From Falsochrobactrum tianjinense (lineage in GTDB: Bacteria > Pseudomonadota > Alphaproteobacteria > Rhizobiales > Rhizobiaceae): DNA of 64,000 bases. The stretch lies in the NCBI RefSeq assembly GCF_019100495.1, contig NZ_JAHRVA010000001.1:62001-126000 (forward strand), read 5' to 3'. Each line of letters begins with the position of its first letter. Position 1 is the stretch's first letter. The translations under genes and the position numbers were made by a program. Under the pieces are notes generated by a model. That model searched no databases, was not told the DNA's origin, and saw only the letters and a program-made list of their open reading frames with translations. Shown here piece after piece: positions 28,416 through 40,120 of the stretch.

Positions 28416-29144
28416 TCAAGAGCGGCGCCGTTTCTCCTGATAGGCGTCCCATAAATCGGGGCGACGTTCGCGGGTGATGCGCTCCGCCTGTTCATGCCGC
28501 CACCTGTCGATTGCACCATGATTGCCCGAAGTCAGGATTTCGGGAATGGCGCGGTCTTCCCAGACCTGCGGGCGGGTATAATGCGGATGTTCCAGCAGGC
28601 CGGTTTCAAAACTTTCTGTCTCGCCCGATTGCTGGTTTCCCATCACGCCAGGCAAAAGCCGCACGACCGCATCAAGCAGCACGATCGCCGCCGTTTCGCC
28701 GCCTGACAGAATATAATCCCCGATGGAGATTTCTTCAAGCGCGCGGCCTTCGATCACCCGCTCGTCCACGCCTTCAAAGCGTCCGCAGACAATGATCGCG
28801 CCCGAGCCTTCTGCCAGTTCCCGCACCCGGCTTTGCGTCAGCGGCGTTCCGCGCGGGGTCATCAGCAGCATGGGACGGCCATCGGCCACGCTATCGAGCG
28901 CGCGCGCCACCACATCTGCCTTCATCACCATGCCCGCGCCGCCGCCGGAAGGCGTATCATCGACCATGCGATGCCTGCCTTCGGCAAAGTCACGAATTTG
29001 CACCGTGTCGAGCGCCCATGTTCCCTCGCTCAGCGCCTTTCCCGCCAGTGACACGCCGAGCGGGCCGAGAAACATTTCGGGATAAAGGGTCAGCACCGAT
29101 GCGTGAAACGCACCCGCCTCGTCGCGCTGTCGAAAACTGCTCAT
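28416..29144 (-). CDS. trmD: tRNA (guanine37-N1)-methyltransferase
   Basis: A 242-residue SPOUT-class enzyme that methylates G37 next to the anticodon to prevent frameshifting. Motifs are [13 protein letters not shown] near the N-terminus, [14 protein letters not shown], the trefoil-knot region [23 protein letters not shown] (in two pieces), and HYTRPQVW. The C-terminus is the helical tRNA-binding domain. Its first four bases overlap the end of rimM, so the two genes are translationally coupled. Confidence 0.95.
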   Translation of the reverse strand: MSSFRQRDEAGAFHASVLTLYPEMFLGPLGVSLAGKALSEGTWALDTVQIRDFAEGRHRMVDDTPSGGGAGMVMKADVVARALDSVADGRPMLLMTPRGTPLTQSRVRELAEGSGAIIVCGRFEGVDERVIEGRALEEISIGDYILSGGETAAIVLLDAVVRLLPGVMGNQQSGETESFETGLLEHPHYTRPQVWEDRAIPEILTSGNHGAIDRWRHEQAERITRERRPDLWDAYQEKRRRS

Positions 29145-29710
29145 GGCTTTTTTGGCCGCTTGCTCTGCGCGCCGGAAGCATCGTCTTCCTCATCGGCAAT
29201 CAGACCCGCAGCTTGCGGATCGATCCGTATGACGCCTGCCTCGAAATCAATCTCCGGCACCGCCGCTTCCGTGAAGGGGATCAGCATGGGGCGCTTGCCC
29301 TTCTCGCTCAGTTCGATCAGGTCTCCGCCGCCAAAATCGAAAACCGCGCTGACCATGCCATAGGATTTTCCGTCTGCATCCAGCACCTTGAGCCCGATCA
29401 GATCAGTATGAAAAAACTCGTCCTCGTCGAGTTCCTCATCGGGCAATTGCGAACGGTCGATAAAAAGTTCCGTACCGTTGAGCGCTTCCGCCGCATTGCG
29501 ATCATTGATGCCCTTGAAACGGACGACAACGACATTTTTGGCCGGGCGAATTTCCAGCGCTTCATAGCTCCTGCCCTGCGCGTCATAAAGCAGGCCGTAA
29601 TCGGCGATAGCCAGCGGATCGCCGGTAAATGTCTTGACCCTGACTTCGCCGCGCGTGCCATGGGCGGCGCCGATGGTGGCAAGCTGGATCGGATTTTCTG
29701 GACGCGGCAT
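29141..29710 (-). CDS. rimM: Ribosome maturation factor RimM
   Basis: A 189-residue 16S processing factor needed to mature the head of the 30S subunit. The N-terminal barrel begins with [21 protein letters not shown], and the PRC-barrel half contains [19 protein letters not shown] and [21 protein letters not shown] (in two pieces). A charged tail of about 20 residues ends the protein. In many bacteria rpsP precedes rimM; here the upstream neighbour is xerC on the opposite strand. Confidence 0.94.
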   Translation of the reverse strand: MPRPENPIQLATIGAAHGTRGEVRVKTFTGDPLAIADYGLLYDAQGRSYEALEIRPAKNVVVVRFKGINDRNAAEALNGTELFIDRSQLPDEELDEDEFFHTDLIGLKVLDADGKSYGMVSAVFDFGGGDLIELSEKGKRPMLIPFTEAAVPEIDFEAGVIRIDPQAAGLIADEEDDASGAQSKRPKKP

Positions 29711-29857
29711 TATTATCTCGTTTCTGACTTTAATTTCCTATCGCTTACCCAATTTCCGGCAAGAACGCCAAGAAAAATAAACAGGCCCTGTTTACGGCAC
29801 GGCAACCTGTCGCTGGCAGACTATCGCCGACGCAACCCAACTGGCGAAATTCAGATC

Positions 29858-30805
29858 ATGACCACACAAAGCGAAATCCTCATTCCCGCCCGCGCCGATC
29901 TGCTGGCCGCGCGCGAGGAATGGCTGAAAACGCTCAGGGATATGCGCCGGCTTTCCGATAATACGCTCGAAGCCTATGAGCGCGATACGCGGCAATTTCT
30001 GCATTTTCTCACCCATCATCTGGGCGAGCCGCCATCGCTCGGCGACATAGCCAGCCTGCGCGTTGCTGATCTGCGCTCCTATCTCGCCAGCCGCCGCAAT
30101 GACGGCGCAGGCGCACGGACCTTGGGACGCGGACTTGCGGGAGTGCGCTCCCTGCTGCGCCATCTGGAGAAACGCGGCCTCGTGAATGCTGCCGGTGCAG
30201 GCGCAATCCGTGCGCCGCGCCAGCCCAAATCACTACCCAAACCGCTGAGCACCGACGAAGCGCTTCGCGTCGTAGCAGTCGACGGCCAGATGACGGAAGA
30301 ACCGTGGATCGCAGCCCGCAATACGGCCGTCCTCACATTGCTTTATGGCTGCGGCCTACGCATTTCCGAAGCGCTCAACCTGACCGGAGACGCGCTGAAC
30401 GATCCCGATGCCCGTTCGATTCAAATCGTCGGCAAGGGCGGAAAATCGCGGCTCGTGCCGCTGCTTCCTGTCGTACATCGGGCGCTCGCGCAATATCGCG
30501 CGCTCTGCCCCTACGATCTTTCAGCCGATAAGCCGCTGTTTCGCGGCGCGAAGGGCGGTGTGCTGCATGCGGCCATCATCCAGCGCGAAATGCAGAAGCT
30601 GCGCGCCGGTCTCGGCCTGCCCGACACGGCCACGCCCCATGCGCTGCGCCATTCGTTTGCCACCCATCTTCTGGGACGCGGCGGCGATCTGCGCACCATT
30701 CAGGAATTGCTCGGCCATGCCAGCCTGTCTACCACCCAGCTCTATACCGGCGTCGATCAGGCGCGGCTGCTCGATGTTTACGACAAGGCCCACCCGCGCG
30801 CTTAA
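29858..30805 (+). CDS. xerC: Tyrosine recombinase XerC
   Basis: A 315-residue site-specific recombinase that works with XerD at the chromosome dif site to resolve dimers, triggered by FtsK. The SAM-like N-terminal domain contains DNTLEAYERDTRQFLHFL. The catalytic residues are visible: Arg in YGCGLRISEAL (about 168), Lys in GKGGKSRLVPL, His and Arg in HALRHSFATHLL (about 261-264), His in LLGHASLSTTQ, and the Tyr nucleophile in QLYTGVD (about 296). I set the start at the ATG at 29858; the frame stays open far upstream but overlaps rimM and trmD antisense. XerC and XerD are told apart by overall likeness and context. Confidence 0.88.
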   Translation: MTTQSEILIPARADLLAAREEWLKTLRDMRRLSDNTLEAYERDTRQFLHFLTHHLGEPPSLGDIASLRVADLRSYLASRRNDGAGARTLGRGLAGVRSLLRHLEKRGLVNAAGAGAIRAPRQPKSLPKPLSTDEALRVVAVDGQMTEEPWIAARNTAVLTLLYGCGLRISEALNLTGDALNDPDARSIQIVGKGGKSRLVPLLPVVHRALAQYRALCPYDLSADKPLFRGAKGGVLHAAIIQREMQKLRAGLGLPDTATPHALRHSFATHLLGRGGDLRTIQELLGHASLSTTQLYTGVDQARLLDVYDKAHPRA

Positions 30806-30810
30806 ATAAA

Positions 30811-30843
30811 AAAGGCGGTTCGCCATCCGGCAAACCGCCCTTT
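30811..30843. terminator. Bidirectional terminator between xerC and lpdA
   Basis: GGCGGTT (30814-30820) pairs with AACCGCC (30833-30839) around a 12-base loop. An A run on one side and CTTTC on the other could serve both convergent genes, which end at 30805 and 30864. Confidence 0.7.
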
Positions 30844-30863
30844 CGTGCAACTTGCAAAACCGC

Positions 30864-32273
30864 TTACATATGGATCGGCTTGGCGTAAGTGGCCATGGCC
30901 GATTCGCGCACGGCTTCCGACATGGTCGGATGCGCATGGCAGGTGCGCGCCAGATCTTCCGACGAGCCGCCAAATTCCATCAGAACGGCGAGTTCGTGGA
31001 TCATTTCACCGGCATTATAGCCCAGAATATGCGCGCCAAGAACACGATCCGTCGCCTTGTCGGCAAGGATTTTCACAAAGCCGTCCGATTGCAGCATGGA
31101 GCGTGCGCGGCCATTGGCCGTGAACGGGAACTTGCCGACCTTGTATTCCACGCCTGCGGTCTTGAGTTCCTCTTCGGTTTTGCCGACAGAAGCCACTTCC
31201 GGCTGCGTGTAGACCACACTGGGAATGACGTCGAAATTGACGTGCCCGGCCTGTCCGGCGATGATTTCGGCAACCGCCACGCCTTCATCCTCGGCCTTAT
31301 GCGCCAGCATCGGGCCCTGCACCACGTCGCCGATTGCATAAATGCCTTCGACATTGGTGCGCCAGTGATCGTCGATGGCGACGCGGCCGCGATCGTCCAC
31401 GACAACGCCTGCTTCCTGTAGGCCCAGCCCATCAGTGTAAGGACGGCGGCCCGTCGAAACCAGAACCACATCGGCATCGAGCGTCTGCACATCGCCGCCC
31501 TTGACCGGCTCGAAAGTCACCTTCGCGCCATTCTTGCCAGCCTTTTCGACGCCCGTCACCTTGGCGCCGAGCTTGAAGGCAATGCCCTGCTTTTCGAGCA
31601 GGCGCTGGAACTGTTTGGAAACCTCGCCATCCATCGCGCCAAGCACCTTGTCGAGATATTCAACCACTGTGACCTTGGCGCCAAGACGCGCCCAGACCGA
31701 ACCCAGTTCGAGACCGATCACGCCGCCGCCGACCACGACCATATGGCCGGGAACCTTGTCGAAGGAAAGCGCGCCGGTCGAGGAGACAATGACCTTTTCG
31801 TCAAAGGCCACATCCACGCCCGGAATACCTGCAACATCCGACCCGGTGGCGATGATGATGTTCTTCGCTTCGATTTCCGTAACCTTGCCATCTTCAGCGG
31901 TCACAGAAACCTTGCCCTTGGCCACAACCTTGCCGGTGCCGATATAGGGCGTGATCTTGTTCTTCTTGAACAGGAATTCGATGCCCTGCACGTTCGCCTT
32001 GACCGTATTGTCCTTGTGGGCAAGCATCTTGTCCAGGTTGAGCTTCGGCGTTCCGACTTCCACACCCAGCGTCTCGAAGGAATGGCCCGCTTCGGCAAAT
32101 ATCTCCGAGGCGTGCAGAAGCGCCTTGGATGGAATGCAGCCAATATTGAGGCAGGTGCCGCCGAAAGTCTTGCGCTTCTCTATCACCGCGACGGAAAGGC
32201 CGAGTTGGGCAGCCTTGATTGCGGCGACATAGCCGCCGGGGCCGGTACCGATGACAACCACATCGTAAGACAT
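30864..32273 (-). CDS. lpdA: Dihydrolipoyl dehydrogenase (E3)
   Basis: A 469-residue flavoprotein that reoxidises the lipoyl groups of the 2-oxoglutarate dehydrogenase complex with NAD. The FAD motif is [21 protein letters not shown], in two pieces within residues 5-25. The redox disulfide is [13 protein letters not shown] (Cys41 and Cys46). The NAD site is [20 protein letters not shown] (in two pieces), and the active-site His-Glu pair is in [13 protein letters not shown]. Its place at the end of the sucA-sucB cluster points to that complex; pyruvate dehydrogenase usually has its own copy elsewhere. Confidence 0.96.
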   Translation of the reverse strand: MSYDVVVIGTGPGGYVAAIKAAQLGLSVAVIEKRKTFGGTCLNIGCIPSKALLHASEIFAEAGHSFETLGVEVGTPKLNLDKMLAHKDNTVKANVQGIEFLFKKNKITPYIGTGKVVAKGKVSVTAEDGKVTEIEAKNIIIATGSDVAGIPGVDVAFDEKVIVSSTGALSFDKVPGHMVVVGGGVIGLELGSVWARLGAKVTVVEYLDKVLGAMDGEVSKQFQRLLEKQGIAFKLGAKVTGVEKAGKNGAKVTFEPVKGGDVQTLDADVVLVSTGRRPYTDGLGLQEAGVVVDDRGRVAIDDHWRTNVEGIYAIGDVVQGPMLAHKAEDEGVAVAEIIAGQAGHVNFDVIPSVVYTQPEVASVGKTEEELKTAGVEYKVGKFPFTANGRARSMLQSDGFVKILADKATDRVLGAHILGYNAGEMIHELAVLMEFGGSSEDLARTCHAHPTMSEAVRESAMATYAKPIHM

Positions 32274-32323
32274 TGAACTATCCTTCTTGAGTCTGTTCGT
32301 GAGCGGACCGTTGGGCGGTCCTT

Positions 32324-32866
32324 TTATTCCTGTTCAGGTGCGCAGGTTTGAAAGCGGAATGTTTCCCATTGCAGCGGTGTTTCGGGCTTTGCCGAACCAA
32401 AATCATAACCGTCGAGTGCCGTCGCGAGATCGGGGAAGAGAATAGCCTGCGCCGCCGGCTCGTCCGCTTTGGGCAGCACATCGGCCTCCGCACCTTCCTT
32501 GAGCGCATAGATGACATTCTGCCAGATGCTGCAATCGTCAAAATCCTCCGGCTCGCTGCCACCATTCTTGCAATTGAAGGTGATAAGCGCATAGGGACGC
32601 GCCACGCCTTCTTCCGGCCAGATCACCATGCCGGACAGCTTGAATTCCGGCTTGTCATTGGCCGCGATGGTGAATTCATTCGATGGTGCAGGCGTCATTT
32701 CCAGCGCATTAGCCTGCGCGGGATGAAAGCTCAGCGTATAGGCGCCGTCGCGGTCGCGATAGATGGCGCGGTTCTGCGTGCACGCCGCCTGCACAGCGGT
32801 CGAGAAAACCGTTACGGCAAGTGCCGAAGCAGCCATTACCCTGCAAAGCTTTTTCATGTCATGCAT
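32324..32866 (-). CDS. Secreted protein of unknown function in the suc-lpd cluster
   Basis: A 180-residue product beginning [22 protein letters not shown], a signal peptide likely cut after VQA. The mature part is acidic, with four Cys ([26 protein letters not shown]) that could form two disulfides in the periplasm, and a Trp-rich middle. I do not recognise a domain. The start at 32866 has GAGGA 8 bases upstream. It lies between the MAPEG gene and lpdA on the same strand, with about 50 bases on each side. That position is probably operonic but gives no clear hint of function. Confidence 0.72.
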   Translation of the reverse strand: MHDMKKLCRVMAASALAVTVFSTAVQAACTQNRAIYRDRDGAYTLSFHPAQANALEMTPAPSNEFTIAANDKPEFKLSGMVIWPEEGVARPYALITFNCKNGGSEPEDFDDCSIWQNVIYALKEGAEADVLPKADEPAAQAILFPDLATALDGYDFGSAKPETPLQWETFRFQTCAPEQE

Positions 32867-32911
32867 TGGTAAGTCCTCTTGCTCGTCTGGACCGATAATC
32901 ACGGACGGTGG

Positions 32912-33343
32912 TTAAAAGACCAGAGCAATGAACATCAGCACAAGTCCGGCGAGCGCGCCGATCCAGACCAGAGAGCGGATATAGGGAATGCCCGTCAGAT
33001 AGAGCGGAATATAGACGATGCGGCAGGCAAACCACAGCCACGCACCATAAAGCCCCCAGCCCGATGCGCCATCCCAATCTGCGGCGCTGCCCTTGAGCGC
33101 CAGCGCCAGAGCGAGCGCAATGAAAGCCGGATAGGTTTCACGAAAATTCGCCGAAGCGCGTTCCGCGCGACCGGCAAGCGGGCCGGTGGGTTTAAGTCCT
33201 TCGTCACGCGGACCCGCATTCCATGTGCTGCCGAGTTCTCTGGTCGCAGTCATACCTTGCAGGAGAATATGCGCCACCAGCAGGACCACGCTCCAGCCGA
33301 TTATCGGCAGGAAAGGCGAAGCGGAGAAAATCGTCGGCTCCAT
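32912..33343 (-). CDS. MAPEG-family membrane protein
   Basis: A 143-residue protein with four membrane segments (SPFLPIIGWSVVLLVAHILL, ETYPAFIALALALALKG, YGAWLWFACRIVYIPLYL, SLVWIGALAGLVLMFIAL). It carries the family signature RAERASANFRETYPAF in the first loop. MAPEG proteins include glutathione-dependent membrane enzymes and many bacterial members of unknown role. I start it at the ATG at 33343, which has AAAGGAG upstream; a GTG one codon earlier is also possible. It lies in the suc-lpd gene run, a conserved placement in Rhizobiales. Confidence 0.85.
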   Translation of the reverse strand: MEPTIFSASPFLPIIGWSVVLLVAHILLQGMTATRELGSTWNAGPRDEGLKPTGPLAGRAERASANFRETYPAFIALALALALKGSAADWDGASGWGLYGAWLWFACRIVYIPLYLTGIPYIRSLVWIGALAGLVLMFIALVF

Positions 33344-33399
33344 CACTCGGCTCCTTTCGGGTATTCCCCGCAGTTTTTGCCTGCGGGGAATAATCTCTC

Positions 33400-34629
33400 T
33401 TACAAATCAAGAACCAGGCGTTCCGGATCTTCGAGGCTTTCCTTGACGCGCACCAGGAAGGTCACAGCCTCCTTGCCATCGACGATGCGATGGTCATAGG
33501 ACAAAGCGAGATACATCATCGGACGGATGACGATCTGGCCGCCGACGACAACCGGGCGCTCCTGAATCTTGTGCATTCCCAGAATGCCCGACTGCGGCGC
33601 ATTGAGGATCGGCGACGACATCAGCGAGCCATAGACACCACCATTGGAAATGGTGAAAGTGCCGCCCTGCATGTCCGCGACCGAAAGCTGCCCGTCGCGC
33701 GCAGCACGTCCGAGACGACCGATTTCCTTTTCGATGTCGGCGATCGACATCTGGTCAGCATCACGCACGACCGGAACCACGAGACCCTTGTCGGTGCCGA
33801 CAGCCACGCCCACATGGGCGAAATTCTTGTAGATGATGTCGGTGCCGTCGATTTCGGCGTTAACAGCAGGAATTTCCTTCAGCGCATGGGTGACGGCCTT
33901 GGTGAAAAAGCCCATGAAGCCAAGCTTCACGCCATGCTTCTTCTCGAAAATATCCTTGTAGCGCTTGCGCATGTCCATCACCGCCGACATATCGACCTCA
34001 TTATAGGTCGTCAGCATCGCGGCGGTGTTCTGCGCATCCTTGAGACGACGCGCAATCGTCTGGCGCAGGCGCGTCATGCGGACGCGCTCTTCACGCGACG
34101 CATCATCTGCCGGAGAAGCCGGACGGGGAGCAGCAGGCGCTGCTGCTGCCGGTGCTGCGGACACGCCCTTGGCGATAGCGTCCAGAACGTCGCCCTTGAG
34201 CACCTGACCGCGCTTGCCCGAACCCTCGACCTGATCGGCGGAAATGCCGCTCTCGGTGAGAAGCTTGGAAGCGGAAGGCGCAGGCTGCATGGCAGGGCCC
34301 GACGAAGCGGGCGCGCTCGCTGTTGGAGCAGGTGCGCTGGCTGCGGCAGGTTTGGCTTCTTCCTTTTTCGCAGCAGGTGCGGCGGCGGCACCGGCGGCAT
34401 CGATCTGGCCGAGCAATGCGCCGACTTCAACCGTGTCGCCTTCCTTGGCGGTGATTTCAGCCAGAACGCCCGCAGACGCAGCCGGAACTTCCACTGTCAC
34501 CTTGTCGGTTTCCAGTTCCACCAGCGGTTCATCGATAGCAACAGCTTCGCCGACCTGTTTGAACCACTTTCCGATGGTTGCCTCTGTAACGGACTCCCCA
34601 AGCGTGGGAACGCGGATTTCGGTAGCCAT
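33400..34629 (-). CDS. sucB: 2-oxoglutarate dehydrogenase E2 (dihydrolipoyl succinyltransferase)
   Basis: A 409-residue core subunit that moves the succinyl group to CoA. Domains in order are one lipoyl domain with the lipoylated Lys in [12 protein letters not shown] (Lys43), an Ala/Pro-rich linker (about residues 80-115), a peripheral-subunit-binding domain ([20 protein letters not shown], in two pieces) and the catalytic domain. The catalytic domain ends with the active-site motif [12 protein letters not shown]. It lies 87 bases after sucA and is probably co-transcribed. Confidence 0.96.
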   Translation of the reverse strand: MATEIRVPTLGESVTEATIGKWFKQVGEAVAIDEPLVELETDKVTVEVPAASAGVLAEITAKEGDTVEVGALLGQIDAAGAAAAPAAKKEEAKPAAASAPAPTASAPASSGPAMQPAPSASKLLTESGISADQVEGSGKRGQVLKGDVLDAIAKGVSAAPAAAAPAAPRPASPADDASREERVRMTRLRQTIARRLKDAQNTAAMLTTYNEVDMSAVMDMRKRYKDIFEKKHGVKLGFMGFFTKAVTHALKEIPAVNAEIDGTDIIYKNFAHVGVAVGTDKGLVVPVVRDADQMSIADIEKEIGRLGRAARDGQLSVADMQGGTFTISNGGVYGSLMSSPILNAPQSGILGMHKIQERPVVVGGQIVIRPMMYLALSYDHRIVDGKEAVTFLVRVKESLEDPERLVLDL

Positions 34630-34716
34630 GGTTTTTTCTTCCGTTGATCTTCAAACTTTGAATTTCGTGTTCAGTTCAGGCGGGAGCAGCTTCACCGAAG
34701 CCGCTCCGTCGCCACA

Positions 34717-37700
34717 TCAATTGCCCAGCGCATCCTCAAGGAAAGCAGCCAACTGTTCAAGGTGCTTCGACATCAGACCCGTCGCAGGCGACGCCGCCGC
34801 CGGACGGCCCGTATAGCGCACGCGCTGATGTTTGGCGTCGATATGCGCCAGCACCCATTCCAGATACGGGTCGATGAACGACCACGCGCCCATGTTCTTC
34901 GGCTCTTCCTGGCACCAGACGATTTCCGCCTGACGGAAGCGCGACAGCTCGTTGATGAGCGCCTTGGCCGGGAACGGATAAAGCTGTTCGACGCGCAGCA
35001 GGTAGATGTCGTCGATCCCGCGCTTCTCACGCTCTTCGTAAAGGTCGTAATAGACCTTGCCCGAGCACAGCACGACGCGGCGGATCTTGGCGTCCTTCTG
35101 CAACTTGATGCCATCGCCCTTGCTGTACTGGGCGTCGTCCCACAGCAGGCGATGGAACGATGAATCGCCCGAAAATTCGCTCAGCGCCGACACAGCACGC
35201 TTATGGCGCAGCAGCGACTTTGGCGTCATCATGATGAGCGGCTTGCGGAAATCGCGCTTCATTTGGCGACGCAGAATGTGGAAGTAGTTAGCCGGCGTCG
35301 TACAGTTCGCCACCTGCATATTATCTTCCGCGCAAAGCTGGAGGAAACGTTCCAGACGGGCGGAGGAATGCTCCGGTCCCTGCCCCTCATAGCCGTGCGG
35401 CAGCAGGCAGACGAGGCCCGACATGCGCAGCCACTTGCGTTCGCCCGATGAGATGAACTGGTCGAACACGACCTGTGCGCCATTGGCGAAGTCGCCGAAC
35501 TGGGCTTCCCAGAGCGTCAGGGCGCGCGGTTCCGACAGCGAATAGCCGTATTCATAGCCGAGCACGGCTTCCTCAGAGAGCATCGAATTGATGACCTCGT
35601 AGATCGCCTGTCCCTTCTGCACATTGTTGAGCGGGATATAGCGGCTCTGGTCTTCCTGATCATAGAGAACCGTATGGCGCTGCGAGAAAGTGCCGCGTTC
35701 GACATCCTGCCCTGACAGGCGGATCGGGCTGCCTTCCATGACCAGCGAACCGAAGGCCAGCGATTCTGCGGTTGCCCAGTCGATACCCTCGCCCGTGTCG
35801 ATCATTTTGGCGCGATTGTCGAGGAAACGCTGCACCGTGCGGTGAACGTGGAAATCCTTCGGCACTTCGACGAGCTTCCTGCCGATTTCCTTGAGTGTCT
35901 TCATCGGCACGCCGGTTTTTCCGCGGCGCTGTTCGTCGGCATTGTCGGCGGTCCGAAGCCCGCTCCAGGCTCCATCCAGCCAGTCAGCCTTGTTCGGCTT
36001 GTAGCTCTGGCCGGCCTCGAATTCCTGTTCCAGATGTTCGCGCCACTCGGCCTTCATCTTGTCGATGTCGGCCTGCGTTACCAGACCTTCCGCCATCAGC
36101 TTGTCGGTGTATAGCTGGACGGTCGTCTTGTGCGCACGGATTTCCTTGTACATCAGCGGCTGCGTGAAGGACGGCTCGTCGCCTTCATTATGGCCGAAGC
36201 GGCGGTAGCAGAACATGTCGATGACCACCGGCTTGTGGAAAGCCATGCGGAATTCCATCGCAACCTTGGCCGCGAAAACCACCGCTTCCGGATCGTCGCC
36301 ATTGACGTGGAAGATCGGCGCCTCGATCATCTTCGCCACATCCGATGGATAAGGCGACGAACGCGAGAAGGCCGGATTGGTCGTGAAACCGATCTGGTTG
36401 TTGATGATGAAGTGGACCGTACCGGCCACGCGATGTCCCTTGAGGCCCGAGAGACCGAGGCACTCGGCCACAACACCCTGACCGGCGAAGGCGGCATCGC
36501 CATGCAGCAGCAGCGGCAGAACCTTGGCGCGCTCAGTCAGCGGCACCAGATCGTCGCGGGTACGGCCCACCAGAAGATCCTGCTTGGCGCGGGCCTTGCC
36601 CATGACCACCGGATTGACGATTTCCAGATGCGACGGGTTGGCTGTCAGCGACAGGTGAACCGTATTGCCGTCGAATTCGCGGTCGGATGAAGCACCCAGA
36701 TGGTACTTCACGTCACCCGAGCCTTCCACATCGTCGGGCGTGTAGGAGCCGCCCTTGAACTCGTGGAAAATGGCGCGATGCGGCTTGCCCATCACCTGTG
36801 AAAGCACGTTAAGGCGACCACGATGCGCCATGCCGAGCACGATTTCCTTGAGGCCGAGCTGGCCGCCGCGCTTGACGATCTGCTCAAGTGCCGGAATGAG
36901 CGATTCGCCGCCATCGAGGCCGAAACGTTTGGTGCCCTTGTACTTCACATCGATGAACTGCTCGAAGCCTTCCGCCTCGATCAGCTTCGACAGGATGGCT
37001 TTCTTGCCTTCCGGCGTGAACGCAAAGCCCTTGCCAGGACCTTCTATACGCTCCTGAATCCACGCCTTTTCCGTGGGGTTGGAAATATGCATGAACTCGA
37101 CGCCAATGGTCGAGCAATAGGTACGCTTGAGAATATCGAGCATTTCAGGAATGGTCGCATATTCGAGACCAAGCACGTTGTCGATAAAGATCTTGCGGTC
37201 GTAATCAGCTGGCGTGAAGCCGTAATTTTCCGGCTCAAGTTCATTATAGTCGTTAGGCTTGTCCGCCAGTCCGAGCGGATCAAGATTGGCATGCAGATGT
37301 CCGCGCATGCGATAGGCACGGATCATCATGATCGCGTGAACGCTGTCGCGCGCGGCCTGCGTCAGTTCCTCGATGGAGAGCGCCCCACCGCCCTTTGCTT
37401 CATCCCTGGAAGCCTTGCCCTTCAGCTTGTCAGTGACATGCTTTTCGACTTCGGCCCAATTGCCGTCGAGTGCGGATACAAGCTCGCCATTGGCTGCGAT
37501 CGGCCAGTTTTTTCTGGCCCAGGATGCGCCTTGCGCATTCTTGCGCACATCGTCGGCATTGTCCGCAAGCTGCGCGAAAAACTCCCGCCATTCCGGATCA
37601 ACCGATGCCGGATCATCCTCATATCTGGCGTGTAATTCCTCGATATAGTCGGCATTGCCGCCATAGAGAAACGAGGTGAGGGCGAAAACGTCGTTGGCCC

Positions 37701-37728
37701 GATTGGGGGCTTGATCCTGCCTTGCCAT
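34717..37728 (-). CDS. sucA: 2-oxoglutarate dehydrogenase E1 component
   Basis: A 1003-residue thiamine-diphosphate enzyme that decarboxylates 2-oxoglutarate and loads the succinyl group on SucB. The N-terminus has SFLYGGNADYIEELHARYE. Other signatures are VLGMAHRGRLNVL, the ThDP site LLLHGDAAFAGQGVVAE, FIINNQIGFTT, and the C-terminal LPHGYEGQGPEHSSARLERFLQ (in two pieces) and WCQEEPKNMGAW. Length is normal for alphaproteobacteria. A perfect 6-base hairpin (37738-37752) lies just upstream of the start, and no usual Shine-Dalgarno lies between it and the ATG. Confidence 0.96.
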   Translation of the reverse strand: MARQDQAPNRANDVFALTSFLYGGNADYIEELHARYEDDPASVDPEWREFFAQLADNADDVRKNAQGASWARKNWPIAANGELVSALDGNWAEVEKHVTDKLKGKASRDEAKGGGALSIEELTQAARDSVHAIMMIRAYRMRGHLHANLDPLGLADKPNDYNELEPENYGFTPADYDRKIFIDNVLGLEYATIPEMLDILKRTYCSTIGVEFMHISNPTEKAWIQERIEGPGKGFAFTPEGKKAILSKLIEAEGFEQFIDVKYKGTKRFGLDGGESLIPALEQIVKRGGQLGLKEIVLGMAHRGRLNVLSQVMGKPHRAIFHEFKGGSYTPDDVEGSGDVKYHLGASSDREFDGNTVHLSLTANPSHLEIVNPVVMGKARAKQDLLVGRTRDDLVPLTERAKVLPLLLHGDAAFAGQGVVAECLGLSGLKGHRVAGTVHFIINNQIGFTTNPAFSRSSPYPSDVAKMIEAPIFHVNGDDPEAVVFAAKVAMEFRMAFHKPVVIDMFCYRRFGHNEGDEPSFTQPLMYKEIRAHKTTVQLYTDKLMAEGLVTQADIDKMKAEWREHLEQEFEAGQSYKPNKADWLDGAWSGLRTADNADEQRRGKTGVPMKTLKEIGRKLVEVPKDFHVHRTVQRFLDNRAKMIDTGEGIDWATAESLAFGSLVMEGSPIRLSGQDVERGTFSQRHTVLYDQEDQSRYIPLNNVQKGQAIYEVINSMLSEEAVLGYEYGYSLSEPRALTLWEAQFGDFANGAQVVFDQFISSGERKWLRMSGLVCLLPHGYEGQGPEHSSARLERFLQLCAEDNMQVANCTTPANYFHILRRQMKRDFRKPLIMMTPKSLLRHKRAVSALSEFSGDSSFHRLLWDDAQYSKGDGIKLQKDAKIRRVVLCSGKVYYDLYEEREKRGIDDIYLLRVEQLYPFPAKALINELSRFRQAEIVWCQEEPKNMGAWSFIDPYLEWVLAHIDAKHQRVRYTGRPAAASPATGLMSKHLEQLAAFLEDALGN

Positions 37729-37986
37729 AGACTAACCCGGAGCAGCGCTCCGTCTCCTTGTCAGCGGCTCATCTCGCGCGGGCCGGAGGTTCGACAGGAA
37801 CCTCATCCCTCACGCCGCCAGGGTGGAACCGCAACAGCCCCGGCACAACTCAACTCATGCTTTGACATTGCGTCGGAAAACGGGCCATCCCCGCTATCCA
37901 CAATATCGTAACCGGAAATCCGGCTTTTACGCCAAACCCGGCAGCAGCTTTCGCCACTGCCGGGATATTCACAACGATCCGCGATC

Positions 37987-38889
37987 TTAGCCCTTGAGGA
38001 CTTCGACCAGCGTCTTGCCAAGCTGCGCGGGCGACGGCGACACGCGAATGCCCGCCTCTTCCATCGCAGCGATCTTGTCTTCCGCACCGCCCTTGCCGCC
38101 GGAAATCACGGCACCGGCATGGCCCATGGTGCGGCCTTCCGGTGCGGTACGACCCGCGATAAAGCCGACCATCGGCTTCGAGCGACCGCGCTTTGCTTCA
38201 TCCTTGATGAACTGCGCCGCATCTTCTTCAGCCGAGCCGCCGATTTCGCCGATCATGACGATCGACTTGGTTTCGTCGTCGGCCAGGAACATTTCCAGCA
38301 CGTCGATGAATTCGGTGCCCTTGACCGGATCGCCGCCGATACCGACAGCAGTGGTCTGGCCCAGACCTTCATTGGTGGTCTGGAACACTGCTTCATAGGT
38401 AAGTGTGCCGGAGCGCGATACAACACCGACCGAACCCTTCTTGAAGATATTGCCCGGCATGATGCCGATCTTGCATTCTTCGGGGGTCAGGATGCCGGGG
38501 CAGTTGGGTCCGAGCAGGCGCGACTTCGAGCGTTCCAGACGCTCCTTGACGCGAACCATGTCCATGACCGGAATGCCTTCGGTGATGCAGACGATGAAAC
38601 CGATTTCGGCTTCAATGGCTTCGATGATCGCATCCGCAGCACCTGCTGGCGGAACATAGATCACGGAAGCATCGGCACCCGTGCGTTCCTTGCCTTCGGC
38701 AACGGTTGCGAAGATCGGCAGGCTTTCGCCCTTCGAGCCTTCCCAGGTTGCTCCACCCTTTTTCGGATGAACGCCGCCGACCATCTGCGTGCCGTAATAG
38801 GCAAGCGCCTGTTCGGTGTGGAAAGTACCGGTCTTGCCGGTCAGGCCCTGTACGAGAACCTTGGTGTCCTTGTTGACGAGAATGGACAT
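37987..38889 (-). CDS. sucD: Succinyl-CoA synthetase alpha subunit
   Basis: A 300-residue subunit that binds CoA and carries the phosphohistidine. It opens with [20 protein letters not shown], a CoA-binding Rossmann domain, then has [20 protein letters not shown], and ends with [16 protein letters not shown], in which the His is the phosphorylated residue. It forms succinate plus nucleotide triphosphate in the TCA cycle together with SucC, 3 bases upstream. Confidence 0.96.
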   Translation of the reverse strand: MSILVNKDTKVLVQGLTGKTGTFHTEQALAYYGTQMVGGVHPKKGGATWEGSKGESLPIFATVAEGKERTGADASVIYVPPAGAADAIIEAIEAEIGFIVCITEGIPVMDMVRVKERLERSKSRLLGPNCPGILTPEECKIGIMPGNIFKKGSVGVVSRSGTLTYEAVFQTTNEGLGQTTAVGIGGDPVKGTEFIDVLEMFLADDETKSIVMIGEIGGSAEEDAAQFIKDEAKRGRSKPMVGFIAGRTAPEGRTMGHAGAVISGGKGGAEDKIAAMEEAGIRVSPSPAQLGKTLVEVLKG

Positions 38890-38892
38890 GCC

Positions 38893-40089
<1,197 letters not shown>

Positions 40090-40120
40090 CTGGTTGTCCT
40101 CTACGGATTGACAGCCGGAA

